From Candidatus Krumholzibacteriia bacterium (lineage in GTDB: Bacteria; Krumholzibacteriota; Krumholzibacteriia; JAJRXK01), in the NCBI GenBank assembly GCA_035268685.1, contig DATFKK010000085.1:1-37454 (forward strand): a stretch of 37,454 bases of DNA. Reading direction: 5' to 3'. The position numbers were made by a program, and so were the translations under genes. The notes beneath the pieces are model-generated. The model was not told the origin of the DNA, did no database searches, and saw nothing but the letters and a program-made list of their open reading frames with translations. This document shows positions 18,065 through 25,450 of the stretch, piece by piece (positions within the stretch are counted from its first letter, which is position 1; each line of letters begins with the position of its first letter).

Positions 18065-18889
18065 TCAGCGCGGGTCGAGATATCCTCTCGGATCGACGGG
18101 GCTGCCGTCGACGAGAAGTTGGAAGTATAGGGCGCCGGGGATCAACCGGCTCGTACGTTCGTCGCCGCCGCGCGTTCCGTCGCGAGCGAAGATCTCGCCG
18201 AGCGGTTGGTCGCGATCCACGACCTGGCCCTGTTCCACGAGAAGCCGGTCGAGGTTCCCGTAGCGCGTGCGGAAGCCGTAGCCGTGGTCGACCACGACGG
18301 TATGCCGCCCCTCGTCGTCGAAGGCCAGATCGATGATCTGTCCCCGCCCGGCAGCCCGCGCCACCCCGTGGCGGGTCGCGTCGATCGACAGCCCTGGGTG
18401 GGCCGGCAGGCGGCCGGAGGGCTCGGCCATGTACTCCCGCCGGACCGCGCCGTCGGCAGGCCAGTGGCGCGGCGCGAAGGGCATGCGCGAAGCGTCCGCG
18501 AAGATCTGCTGCAGCTGTTCGACGTCCCCGAGGACCCGTTGGTCGAAGCGGGGCCCGTCGATCTCGGTCGCGGCAACGGGAATCTCGTCGAGCGCGCCCT
18601 GGCCCAGCAGACGAACCACCTGGGCACGCAGTCCGGCCATGGCCTCGAGCTCCTGGGAGAGTTCCTGCACCCGTGCGACCTGGTTCCGGAGCTCCGCGTT
18701 CTCCGCCTCCAGCGCTCCGGCCCGCCGCGCGTCCAGGAGGACCGACGTGTAGGTGGCCGCGAAGACGGCGAAGGTCGCGGCGAGCACGATCAGGAGTGAC
18801 AGGATCACCAGCAGCAGGGCTCGACTGATCTTGTACTGACGAGTCCCGCTGTGGTCCGACGGGACGATGATGATGCTGTACGACTTCAC
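18065..18889 (-). CDS. LytM/M23-like protein with degenerate active site
   Basis: This 274-residue membrane-anchored protein has a short cytoplasmic N-terminus (KSYSIIIVPSD), one membrane helix (about 23-46), a coiled coil (about 52-96) and a C-terminal LytM-like domain (about 155-270). The M23 zinc ligands are missing. HPGLS replaces HxGxD (His164 kept, Ser168 for Asp), YGNL replaces YxHL (Asn212), and ALYF replaces HLHF (Ala253, Tyr255). The fold signatures VVVDHGYGFRTRYG and GQVVDRDQPLGEI remain. It therefore should not cut peptidoglycan and may act like EnvC/NlpD-type activators or as a scaffold. The GTG at 18889 has GGGAG upstream; an alternative GTG at 18916 would add 9 residues. Confidence 0.82.
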   Translation of the reverse strand: MKSYSIIIVPSDHSGTRQYKISRALLLVILSLLIVLAATFAVFAATYTSVLLDARRAGALEAENAELRNQVARVQELSQELEAMAGLRAQVVRLLGQGALDEIPVAATEIDGPRFDQRVLGDVEQLQQIFADASRMPFAPRHWPADGAVRREYMAEPSGRLPAHPGLSIDATRHGVARAAGRGQIIDLAFDDEGRHTVVVDHGYGFRTRYGNLDRLLVEQGQVVDRDQPLGEIFARDGTRGGDERTSRLIPGALYFQLLVDGSPVDPRGYLDPR

Positions 18890-19037
18890 CCCGTCGCTCT
18901 CCCGACTCGTCCCCACACCGCCGCCGATGGCCGGGGAAAACTATGGGGACGCCGTGGACAACTGTGCACGATTCCAGGACGCCGCGGCTCTTCGCCACAG
19001 CTCACCGCGCCCGGGTCCGTCGTGTAAGATGATTGAT

Positions 19038-19051
19038 CGCAACGAGTTGCG
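19038..19051 (-). terminator. Short hairpin after parB
   Basis: CGCAAC (19038-19043) and GTTGCG (19046-19051) form a palindrome about 22 bp past the parB stop. On the minus strand it is followed by a T-containing stretch (ATCAATCATCTTAC). The stem is short, so terminator function is uncertain. Confidence 0.35.
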
Positions 19052-19073
19052 GTGTCCATCGGCACCAAAGGCA

Positions 19074-19988
19074 TCACAGCTGACTCGAGATCCCCAGAGA
19101 CTCCAGAATCCGCTCGAGCTCCTCGTCGGAGAAGAACTCGATGTTGATCCGGCCCCTGTTGCCCCGGCGGGTGATCTGACACGGGCTGCCGAGGTGGCGG
19201 AAGAGTCGCGTCTCGAACTCCCGGAGGGCCCGGGCCTCGGGATCACGCGCGGGCTCCTGGTCCGGGGCAGGCTCCGATCGCTGCGGCGCCTGGAGGTCCT
19301 GGATCTTCTTCTCGAGCGCGCGGACGCTCAGCCCGTGCTTCGCGACGGTCCGGGCCAGGCTCAGGCGCTGCGAGCCGTCGTCGAGGCGGAGGAGGGCACG
19401 CGCATGACCCATGGTCAGCCCTCCCTCGACCACGAGGTTCCGGATCGTCTGTTCGAGGTTCAGCAGGCGGAGCATGTTGCTGACGCCACTCCGGCTCTTG
19501 CCGAGCATGTCGGCGAGCTCCTGATGCGTGGCACCGAGGTGCTCCATGATCGAGCGATAGGCCTCGGCCTCTTCGATGGCATTCAAGTCCTCACGCTGGA
19601 TGTTCTCCAGAAGTGCCACCTTCATGCTCTCGGTTTCGGCGATTGAGCAGACGATCGCCGGAACCTCTTGCAATCCAGCGATTTCAGCGGCTCGCACCCG
19701 GCGCTCGCCCGCGATCAGCTCGTAGGAATCGCCCCTCCGGCGCACCAGGACCGGCTGTAGGACGCCGTTGGACCGAATCGACTGGGCGAGCTCGTGGAGC
19801 TGCTCTTCGGCAATGCTTTTCCGAGGCTGGTGCGGATTCATGCTCAGGTCCGCAATGCGGAGGATCCGCGCCTCTCGGTCGCCGAGGGCGGTCGCGCCGT
19901 CGCCGTTGGACCCCGCCGGTCGGTCCTCCGGGGTCGAGTCTCCCAGGAGAGCCCCCAGGCCCCTACCCAACGCACGCTTGCTCGTCAT
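19074..19988 (-). CDS. parB: Chromosome partitioning protein ParB
   Basis: This centromere-binding CTP switch spreads from parS and works with ParA to segregate the origin. The 304-residue protein starts with the ParA-contact motif RALGRGLGALLG. NPHQPRKSIAEEQLHELAQSI and GERRVRAAE (CTP-binding) follow. LLENIQREDLNAIEEAEAY and the helix-turn-helix ELADMLGKSRSGVSNMLRLL come next, then a C-terminal dimer domain (about 240-304). The ATG at 19988 has an excellent AAGGAGG. It overlaps the end of parA by 26 bases. Two parS sites lie upstream. Confidence 0.97.
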   Translation of the reverse strand: MTSKRALGRGLGALLGDSTPEDRPAGSNGDGATALGDREARILRIADLSMNPHQPRKSIAEEQLHELAQSIRSNGVLQPVLVRRRGDSYELIAGERRVRAAEIAGLQEVPAIVCSIAETESMKVALLENIQREDLNAIEEAEAYRSIMEHLGATHQELADMLGKSRSGVSNMLRLLNLEQTIRNLVVEGGLTMGHARALLRLDDGSQRLSLARTVAKHGLSVRALEKKIQDLQAPQRSEPAPDQEPARDPEARALREFETRLFRHLGSPCQITRRGNRGRINIEFFSDEELERILESLGISSQL

Positions 19989-20742
19989 GGGCGATCACCT
20001 CCTTGGCGAGTTCCAGGTAGCTCTGGGCACCGCGGCTCTGGACGTCATGGAGCAGGACGGGCTTTCCGAAGCTGGGACTCTCGCCGAGGGTCACGTTCCG
20101 CGGGATCACGGTGGTGTAGACCGCATCTCCGAAGTACTCACGTGCCTCGTCCGAGACCTGCTGGCTCAGCCGCAGGCGCCGGTCGAACATGGTGAGCAGG
20201 ACCCCTTCGATGCGGAGGGCAGGATTCATGGACCTCTGCACCAGTCGGATCGTGTTCAGCAGTTGGGACAGGCCCTCCAGGGCGTAGTACTCGCACTGGA
20301 TCGGGATGAGCACGGAGGCGGACGCGGTCAGGGCGTTGACCGTGAGCAATCCAAGGCTTGGGGGCGTGTCGATCAGGACATAGTCGTAGCTCTCGGCCAC
20401 CGACCCGAGTGCTCGCTCGAGGAAGCGCTCGCGACCCTCGGCGTCCACGAGCTCGATCTCCGCGCCCGAGAGACGCTGATCGGTGGGGAGCGCGTCGAGG
20501 AAAGGAAGCTCGGTCTTCCGTATTCCCTCGGCCGCAGCCGTCTGGCCGAGGAGGACCTCGTAGCTCGTGGTTTCCAGGTCGCTCTTCTGGATCCCGAGTC
20601 CGCTCGTCGCGTTCCCCTGGGGATCGAAGTCCACCAGGAGGACGCGCTTCTCGGCCACCGCCAGGGAGGCCGCGAGGTTGACGGCAGTGGTCGTCTTCCC
20701 GACCCCGCCCTTCTGATTCGATACGGCAATGATCCGACCCAT
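19963..20742 (-). CDS. parA: Chromosome partitioning ATPase ParA (Soj)
   Basis: This Walker ATPase drives ParB-parS segregation and in some bacteria also controls DnaA. The 259-residue protein has the deviant Walker A KGGVGKTTT (about 11-19), the VDFDPQGNATSG Walker A' and IDTPPSLGLLT. It has the short N-terminus of chromosomal Soj-type proteins and no helix-turn-helix. The ATG at 20742 has GGAGG; the frame extends upstream through intergenic DNA containing a parS, so the upstream part is not coding. It is the first gene of parAB on the minus strand. Confidence 0.97.
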   Translation of the reverse strand: MGRIIAVSNQKGGVGKTTTAVNLAASLAVAEKRVLLVDFDPQGNATSGLGIQKSDLETTSYEVLLGQTAAAEGIRKTELPFLDALPTDQRLSGAEIELVDAEGRERFLERALGSVAESYDYVLIDTPPSLGLLTVNALTASASVLIPIQCEYYALEGLSQLLNTIRLVQRSMNPALRIEGVLLTMFDRRLRLSQQVSDEAREYFGDAVYTTVIPRNVTLGESPSFGKPVLLHDVQSRGAQSYLELAKEVIAHDEQACVG

Positions 20743-20991
20743 CGTGCCTCCGGAGTCTCGAGGTGGGTACGGTCGTGGTTCTCGCAGGGCAGGCGGAGAT
20801 TGGGTCCTTCGGAGCCGGCGCGCAAGATCGTGTCTGTCGTCACATGGGGAGCAGATGGGGAAAACCGCCGAAAGGTTCGTAGCGACAGTGAGTTGACCTG
20901 GGGGAAAGTTCTCGGGCGGCTGCGCCGTTTCACGTGAAACCGCACGGCCCCGGCACGCTCTGCTGTTCAGCCGTGGGCACAACTCCTGGTT
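20743..20991 (-). promoter_or_regulatory. rsmG-parA intergenic region
   Basis: The 249-bp gap in front of parA carries one full parS (20926-20941) and abuts a second (20988-21003). It also holds one GGGGAAAAC element at 20857-20865 and a GGGGGAAAG at about 20901. I see no convincing -35/-10 pair. ParB bound to these sites could repress parAB. Confidence 0.45.
20926..20941. promoter_or_regulatory. parS: parS site 1
   Basis: The core GTTTCACGTGAAAC (20927-20940) is a perfect palindrome and matches the inner 14 bases of the bacterial parS consensus TGTTTCACGTGAAACA. Only the outermost bases differ. It lies between rsmG and parA, next to the parAB genes. Confidence 0.9.
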
Positions 20992-21003
20992 TCACGTGGA
21001 ACA
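20988..21003. promoter_or_regulatory. parS: parS site 2, overlapping the rsmG stop
   Basis: GGTTTCACGTGGAACA matches the parS consensus TGTTNCACGTGNAACA at all but the first base. It contains the rsmG stop codon, so the last rsmG codons are part of the centromere site. Its centre is 62 bp from that of site 1. Confidence 0.88.
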
Positions 21004-21696
21004 CGCGTCGGTGCGCCGAAGCACATAGACCCACCGGTCGCCCGCCCGGGCGTCTTCCAGGACATTCCAGCCCCGCTCCACCTCCCATGGCCCGTGGGAG
21101 TCCCACGACCAACCATGGCGCTGGAAGGTCACGACGCGTCCTTCGTCCGACAGCAGCGGGGTGACCCAACCCAGGAACTGCTCGATGTGGGCCACGGCCT
21201 TCGCCGTTGCCCAGGAGAACGGATCCGCGTTGAGCGTGCGGACGTCGCCGAAATGGGCCCGCGCCTTGTCCAGACCCAACCTCAGGACTTCTCGTTCGAG
21301 GAAGTCGCTTCGCGTTCGTCGGCGCTCGGACAGGACGATCTCCGTGTCCGGAAACGCGCAAGCCCAGACGATCCCAGGAAAGCCGCCCCCGGATCCGACG
21401 TCGAGGACACGATCCTCCGGCCCAAGGCCGAGCTCGAGGCCCGCACGGAGACTCTCCTCCATGAGTCGGGCCACCTCGGTCTTGGGATCGAGGCGCGAAA
21501 CCAGGTTCTCCACCGGATTGAACCGGAGAAGATCCTCCCGGTACGCCTGAAGTCGTTCCACGGTCCGCGGCGAGAGGCGCCGCTCGAGATCAGTAGGTAG
21601 TTGTAAATGCGGACTTTTCAGTTCCTCAATTCTCCGCTTTGTGAATGACGATGTGCTTCGCCGCCCCTTCACCGAGGGAATAGGTCTCCAGCCCAT
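20992..21696 (-). CDS. rsmG: 16S rRNA (guanine-527-N7) methyltransferase
   Basis: This Rossmann-fold enzyme transfers methyl from SAM to G527 of 16S rRNA; loss gives low-level streptomycin resistance in other bacteria. The conserved parts are NPVENLVSRLDP, the SAM loop VLDVGSGGGFPGIVWA, and LSERRRTRSDFLER. The start is uncertain. ATG 21696 gives 234 residues and overlaps jag by 71 bases but has no spaced ribosome site; GTG 21672 (226 residues) is the alternative. Either way the N-terminus is read inside jag. The stop lies within parS site 2. mnmE and mnmG, often found beside it, are absent here. Confidence 0.93.
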   Translation of the reverse strand: MGWRPIPSVKGRRSTSSFTKRRIEELKSPHLQLPTDLERRLSPRTVERLQAYREDLLRFNPVENLVSRLDPKTEVARLMEESLRAGLELGLGPEDRVLDVGSGGGFPGIVWACAFPDTEIVLSERRRTRSDFLEREVLRLGLDKARAHFGDVRTLNADPFSWATAKAVAHIEQFLGWVTPLLSDEGRVVTFQRHGWSWDSHGPWEVERGWNVLEDARAGDRWVYVLRRTDACST

Positions 21697-22225
21697 CCAT
21701 CTCCTGGACCGTCACGTGGATCACGCGCCGATCCCGGGCGTTCATCGGTCGCAGGTGCTCGTCCTCTCCCGATTCCGCCACACGACCCGCGAGTTCCCGC
21801 GCCAGCTCCCGGAGTTCGGCCTCGTGCTTCGCCCGGTACTGATTCACATCGACCTGGACCGGCACCATGTGCCCGACCTCGTGGCTGGCCATCCGCCCGA
21901 TGAGAACCTCGAGCGCCTCGATCCCCGAGCCGCGCTTGCCGATCAGGACGCCGGCGTGCTTCGAATCGACCTCGATCCACACCCGCTGATAGTCCTCGTG
22001 CAGGAACTCGATGTCCGCGTCGATGTCCGCGGCCTCGAGCAGGTCCTCGGTGGCCTCGACCACCGCGGCATCGTCCTCGGGCGACGGTTCGTACGCCGGG
22101 CGCTCGCGAGCGCGCGACGGCGCCACGTCCTCCAGCGAAACGCTGGGCGTGGGGGTCTCGTCGATCACGATCTCCGGTTTGGGGATCGTGCGCTCGTATC
22201 GTTTCCGGGTCCGTCGAGATCGCAT
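21626..22225 (-). CDS. jag: RNA-binding protein KhpB/Jag
   Basis: This is a KH-R3H RNA-binding protein that in other bacteria pairs with KhpA and affects cell division or envelope genes. The 199-residue product lacks the Jag-N domain; the first 60 residues are a disordered, Pro-rich segment. Residues about 75-125 carry a KH domain with the GKRGSGIEALEVLIGR loop. Residues about 135-199 carry R3H (NARDRRVIHVTVQEM, then TYSLGEGAAKHIVI). The ATG at 22225 has AGAGGA. It follows yidC by 51 bp and overlaps rsmG. Confidence 0.93.
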   Translation of the reverse strand: MRSRRTRKRYERTIPKPEIVIDETPTPSVSLEDVAPSRARERPAYEPSPEDDAAVVEATEDLLEAADIDADIEFLHEDYQRVWIEVDSKHAGVLIGKRGSGIEALEVLIGRMASHEVGHMVPVQVDVNQYRAKHEAELRELARELAGRVAESGEDEHLRPMNARDRRVIHVTVQEMDGLETYSLGEGAAKHIVIHKAEN

Positions 22226-22276
22226 GGATTCTTCCTCTCCGCTTCGGTCGTCTTCCCGCAGTCCGCGGGCAGGGTG

Positions 22277-24094
22277 CTAGGAGGCACTCGCCTCGGCCGG
22301 CTGGGGCGCGGTCTTCGAGATGCGCCAGGTCTGGTACGCGGACAGGCCCGTGTTCACGAGCCAGTACAGCACGAGCCCGGCGGGGCTCTGGTAGAACACG
22401 AAGAACAGCATGAGCGGCATGAAGGTCGTCATCATCCGCATCTGCTTGGCCATGGGATTGTCGGCCTGGCCCGCCGTCGTGGTCTGCTGGAACTTCGTCT
22501 GCGCGTACATCCCCAGTGCCATCAGGAAGGGCAGCAACGAGAAGTACTCGCCCAGGAACGGGAGCGCGAAGGGCAGCTCGAACAGCGCATCGGGACGACT
22601 GAGGTCGTCGATCCACAACGCGAACTCAGCCTGCCGCAGATCGATGGTCTTGCGCAGGATGGTGAACAGTGCCCAGAACACCGGCATCTGCACCAGCAAC
22701 GGGAGACAGCCGCCCATGTTCAGTGGATTGACACCGTGCTCCTTGTACAGCGCCATCATCTCCTTGCTCTGGCGCTGCGGGTCGTCCTTGTACTTCTCCT
22801 GCATCTTCTTCATCTTCGGCTGCATTTCCTGCATCCGGCGCATGCTCATGACGCTGCTCTTGGTCAGCGGCCAGAACAGCAGCTTCGTGAAGACGCTGAA
22901 CAGGATGATGGTCCAACCCCAGTTGGGCACGATTCCGTGGAGGAGACGCAGGCCGATGAGCACGGTCTCGGCGATCCACCGGAAGACTCCCGGGCCGAGA
23001 TCGACGAGGGCCGTGAGGTTCGCGTTCCACGGGTCGCTGTCGTAGCGCGCCAGGACGTCGTTGTCGACCGGTCCCATGTAGACGGTGTAGTCCACGGTCG
23101 CCGGTTCCCGCCCTTCCAGCCCGAGCGCGGCGCGGAAGGTCTGTACTCCGCGGTCGTGGTCGCCGTCGAGCCGGACCTCGCCGAGCTTCGGATCGGGAGA
23201 GATGACGGTGGTGAGGAAGTACAGCGACTCCACACCGCTCCAGCTCACGCTGCCCTCGTAGATGCGCCGTCCGTCGTTGCCGTCGCCCTTCAGCTTGCCG
23301 TAGCCGACCTTGTGGATGTCGTCGCCGACCCGCGCCACGGCCTTGAACTCGCGGATCTCCCGGGCGCTGTCGGGCTCGGTGGTCGCGATCCCGCCCGGCC
23401 AGCCGACCTCCCACCGCGTCGGAAGCGTCTCCCCGCGGCCGGGGACCACACGCGCCGAAACGTCGAAACCGTAGCGGTCGGGATGGAAGCGGTAGACGAT
23501 CTCGACGCCCCCACCGTTGCCGCGCTGCGCAGTCAGGACGAGGTCGGCCGGTGCGTCGTCGGCGGCCAGGGCAATGCTGCTCCGTTGAGCGTCGAACTGC
23601 ACCTGCCGCAGATCGAGCGCGCGGTCCTCGAGCAGGATCCGCAGTGCGTGCGCCCGCTGCGACTGGGGATCGAGCGTGCGCTCGCCGATCAGATCCACCG
23701 GCGAGCCGTCGACCAGGTCGAACTCACGCAGTTTCCACGAGACGATGTCGCCCCCGACGCGGTCGATCTGTGCTTCGAACAGCGGGGTGCTGACCTGGAC
23801 CAGCGAGCCGCGATCGGTGTCCGCCACTCGGGTCCACTCCCTGGCCTCGGCCGGCGGTACCACGGCACGTTCGGTGTCCGGGATGGCGGGCGCGGTGTCC
23901 CCGAAGGTCGGCGGCCGGTCAGTGGTCGGCTCTGGCGGTCGCTCCGCGCTCTGCTCGGTCGCGGTCGTCTCGGTGTCCTCGGCCGGCGGGGGTGTCTCCG
24001 ACGGGAAGAGGGCGAACCACCCGATCCAGACCACCGCCATCAGGGCGAAGGCCAGGATCGTACGGCTGTCGAAGGGTTGCTGGTTTCCCTGCAC
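22277..24094 (-). CDS. yidC: Membrane protein insertase YidC
   Basis: YidC inserts proteins, including ATP synthase c and a subunits, into the inner membrane. The 605-residue Gram-negative-type protein has TM1 (ILAFALMAVVWIGWFALF, about 13-30), a low-complexity linker (about 32-80) and a large periplasmic beta-domain (about 85-370). The conserved core comes next: SVMSMRRMQEMQPKMKKMQEKY, GVNPLNMGGCLPLLVQMPVFWALF, and late helices ending near WLVNTGLSAYQTWRI. The GTG start at 24094 lies 4 bp after the yidD stop, with a weak GGGAA. The large periplasmic domain implies a two-membrane cell. Confidence 0.97.
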   Translation of the reverse strand: MQGNQQPFDSRTILAFALMAVVWIGWFALFPSETPPPAEDTETTATEQSAERPPEPTTDRPPTFGDTAPAIPDTERAVVPPAEAREWTRVADTDRGSLVQVSTPLFEAQIDRVGGDIVSWKLREFDLVDGSPVDLIGERTLDPQSQRAHALRILLEDRALDLRQVQFDAQRSSIALAADDAPADLVLTAQRGNGGGVEIVYRFHPDRYGFDVSARVVPGRGETLPTRWEVGWPGGIATTEPDSAREIREFKAVARVGDDIHKVGYGKLKGDGNDGRRIYEGSVSWSGVESLYFLTTVISPDPKLGEVRLDGDHDRGVQTFRAALGLEGREPATVDYTVYMGPVDNDVLARYDSDPWNANLTALVDLGPGVFRWIAETVLIGLRLLHGIVPNWGWTIILFSVFTKLLFWPLTKSSVMSMRRMQEMQPKMKKMQEKYKDDPQRQSKEMMALYKEHGVNPLNMGGCLPLLVQMPVFWALFTILRKTIDLRQAEFALWIDDLSRPDALFELPFALPFLGEYFSLLPFLMALGMYAQTKFQQTTTAGQADNPMAKQMRMMTTFMPLMLFFVFYQSPAGLVLYWLVNTGLSAYQTWRISKTAPQPAEASAS

Positions 24095-24098
24095 GATG

Positions 24099-24395
24099 TC
24101 AGTTCCCGGAGGCCGAGCGTGGACCGCGCGCCTCGGTTGGGGTCAACGGAGGCCTCTTGGAGCCCTCCGACGGGACCGGATCCAAGCCGCCCTCGTGGAA
24201 CGGATGGCAGCGGAAGACCCGCCGCAGCCCGAGCGCCGCGCCACGCCACGCCCCGAAGCGCCGGATGGCGGTTTCGGTGTAGTGCGAACACGTGGGCGTG
24301 TACCGGCAATTCGATCCCAGAAAGGGCGAGATCGTCGCTCGGTACAGTTGGATCAGGAACACGGCCCCTCGGGCGGCCCAGGACGTCCACGTCAT
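24099..24395 (-). CDS. yidD: Membrane protein insertion efficiency factor YidD
   Basis: YidD is a small amphipathic protein that helps YidC insertion. The 98-residue product has LYRATISPFLGSNCRYTPTCSHYTETAI with Cys30 and Cys36, then RVFRCHPFHEGGLDPVP, all family hallmarks. The tail after residue 75 is Pro/Ser-rich and not conserved. The ATG overlaps the rnpA stop by 4 bases. Order rpmH-rnpA-yidD-yidC-jag is conserved across many phyla. Confidence 0.96.
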   Translation of the reverse strand: MTWTSWAARGAVFLIQLYRATISPFLGSNCRYTPTCSHYTETAIRRFGAWRGAALGLRRVFRCHPFHEGGLDPVPSEGSKRPPLTPTEARGPRSASGN

Positions 24396-24769
24396 CGGGA
24401 ATCACCCTCGGAGCGGTCGCATCGTTCGAACAGTTCCCGGAGTTCGTTCGCCATCTCCGGCGACCGGGCCCCGTCTCGTACCAGACTTCTCCGCGCGACC
24501 AGCACGACGCGGCTCGAGACGGGAAGGAGGTCGTTCACGTCACGGAGCGCCGCCCGGAGGACTCGCTTGGCCCGATTCCGGGCGACCGCGTTGCCGACCC
24601 GACGACTGGCCACCACCCCGGCGCGCGTCTCGTCGACGAAGCGGTCGCCGAGGATCTCGCGCCCTTTTTCACGGGGAAGGAGGAACAGAACGACATGCGG
24701 ACCATGGGCGCGGCGACCGTGCTCGTAGACCGCGTCGAACTCGCGCTTCGCCTTGATGGTCCCCTTCAA
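24392..24769 (-). CDS. rnpA: Ribonuclease P protein component
   Basis: This basic protein binds RNase P RNA and helps process the 5' ends of tRNAs. The 125 residues include the start of the fold KGTIKAKREFDAVYEHGRR and the RNR signature RRVGNAVARNRAKRVLRAA (about 57-75). The C-terminus is acidic. The gene begins 61 bp from rpmH and overlaps yidD by 4 bases. Confidence 0.96.
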   Translation of the reverse strand: MKGTIKAKREFDAVYEHGRRAHGPHVVLFLLPREKGREILGDRFVDETRAGVVASRRVGNAVARNRAKRVLRAALRDVNDLLPVSSRVVLVARRSLVRDGARSPEMANELRELFERCDRSEGDSR

Positions 24770-24830
24770 CCGGACTCCCGCGCCCGACGCTCCTCCGCGA
24801 ACGACCGTGGGCGCACGCCGGATCGGATCG

Positions 24831-24965
24831 TCAGGCGCTCAACTTCTTACGACCCCGCGCACGGCGCCGCTTCAGGATGGCGCGCCCGGCCTTCGTCGAC
24901 TTCCGCTTCCGGAAGCCGTGGTCGCGCTTGCGCTTGAGATTGCTGGGCTGGAAGGTCCTTTTCAC
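24831..24965 (-). CDS. rpmH: 50S ribosomal protein L34
   Basis: This 44-residue, highly basic protein has the L34 signature [20 protein letters not shown] and ends RGRKKLSA. The start is GTG at 24965 with GAGG about 8 bases upstream, and the stop is TGA at 24831-24833. It is the first gene of the leftward operon from the origin, with its promoter at 25044-25072. Confidence 0.97.
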   Translation of the reverse strand: MKRTFQPSNLKRKRDHGFRKRKSTKAGRAILKRRRARGRKKLSA

Positions 24966-25043
24966 GGTCCGACCTCGTCGCTGTGCGCGTCTGCGCGAAC
25001 TCCGGGTGAAACGGGCGGACAGCGCCGCCGGATCAGCCGGGAA

Positions 25044-25072
25044 ACACTAGAGGTGGCACGGCCTTTCGTCAA
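25044..25072 (-). promoter_or_regulatory. rpmH operon promoter
   Basis: On the minus strand TTGACG (25072-25067) and TAGTGT (25049-25044) are 17 bases apart. The predicted leader before rpmH is about 72 bases. Confidence 0.6.
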
Positions 25073-25219
25073 GCGGGGTCGACCCCCCTCTGCTGCCCGG
25101 AGCGGGCCGGAGGAGCCGGGCCCCGATCGACACCCGACCGACCCCTGAAGACCCACCGCTGCAAACCCCGGCACCCCAACAGGTTCAAGAAGAGATGAAG
25201 AACGACCCATTGCGTCTGC

Positions 25220-25248
25220 TTGCCGCACGCGGTCCGAAGTGCTAGGTT
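25220..25248 (+). promoter_or_regulatory. dnaA promoter with extended -10
   Basis: TTGCCG (25220-25225) and TAGGTT (25243-25248) are 17 bases apart, with TGC directly before the -10. The predicted leader of about 195 bases would include all the DnaA-box-like sites, so DnaA could repress its own gene. Confidence 0.6.
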
Positions 25249-25324
25249 CGCGCGCCCCGGGTGGACAAGTCACATCCGCCCTGGTGAGTTTCTTCCACAA
25301 CCTTCGCGTTTGGGGAAAACTCAG

Positions 25325-25340
25325 TCGGTACTTGTACCGA
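25325..25340. repeat. Perfect palindrome in the dnaA leader
   Basis: TCGGTAC and GTACCGA flank TT, giving a 16-bp dyad about 75 bp after the dnaA -10. It may be an operator or form an RNA hairpin; no known site matches. Confidence 0.6.
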
Positions 25341-25450
25341 ATCTTCTGACAACCTACCGCCGTGCAACAACATCCGGAAGCTCAACTGTGGTGGATAAGT
25401 TGTTGATTCATCCACCCTTGAACCCCACGACCCATCCGAGGAGCGAACCG

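Larger units (their letters stand above)
24966..25450. other. oriC: rpmH-dnaA intergenic region, probable oriC
   Basis: This 485-bp divergent gap is flanked by the genes that usually flank bacterial origins, and gene strand switches here. It contains the rpmH and dnaA promoters, DnaA-box-like 9-mers, and a relatively AT-rich stretch (about 25285-25420). Boxes: 25260-25268 (TTGTCCACC on the minus strand), 25291-25299 (TCTTCCACA), 25390-25398 (TTATCCACC on the minus strand, 8 of 9) and 25408-25416 (TCATCCACC). A palindrome lies at 25325-25340. The dnaA-dnaN gap is a second origin candidate. Identification is by context; no GC-skew was computed. Confidence 0.6.

Noticed and set aside
21641-24937. 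1098-codon plus-strand open frame opposite rsmG, jag, yidC and rnpA
   Set aside because: It is antisense to five clearly conserved genes; its composition (Arg, His, Asp, Val-rich) is what a GC-rich genome yields in shadow frames.
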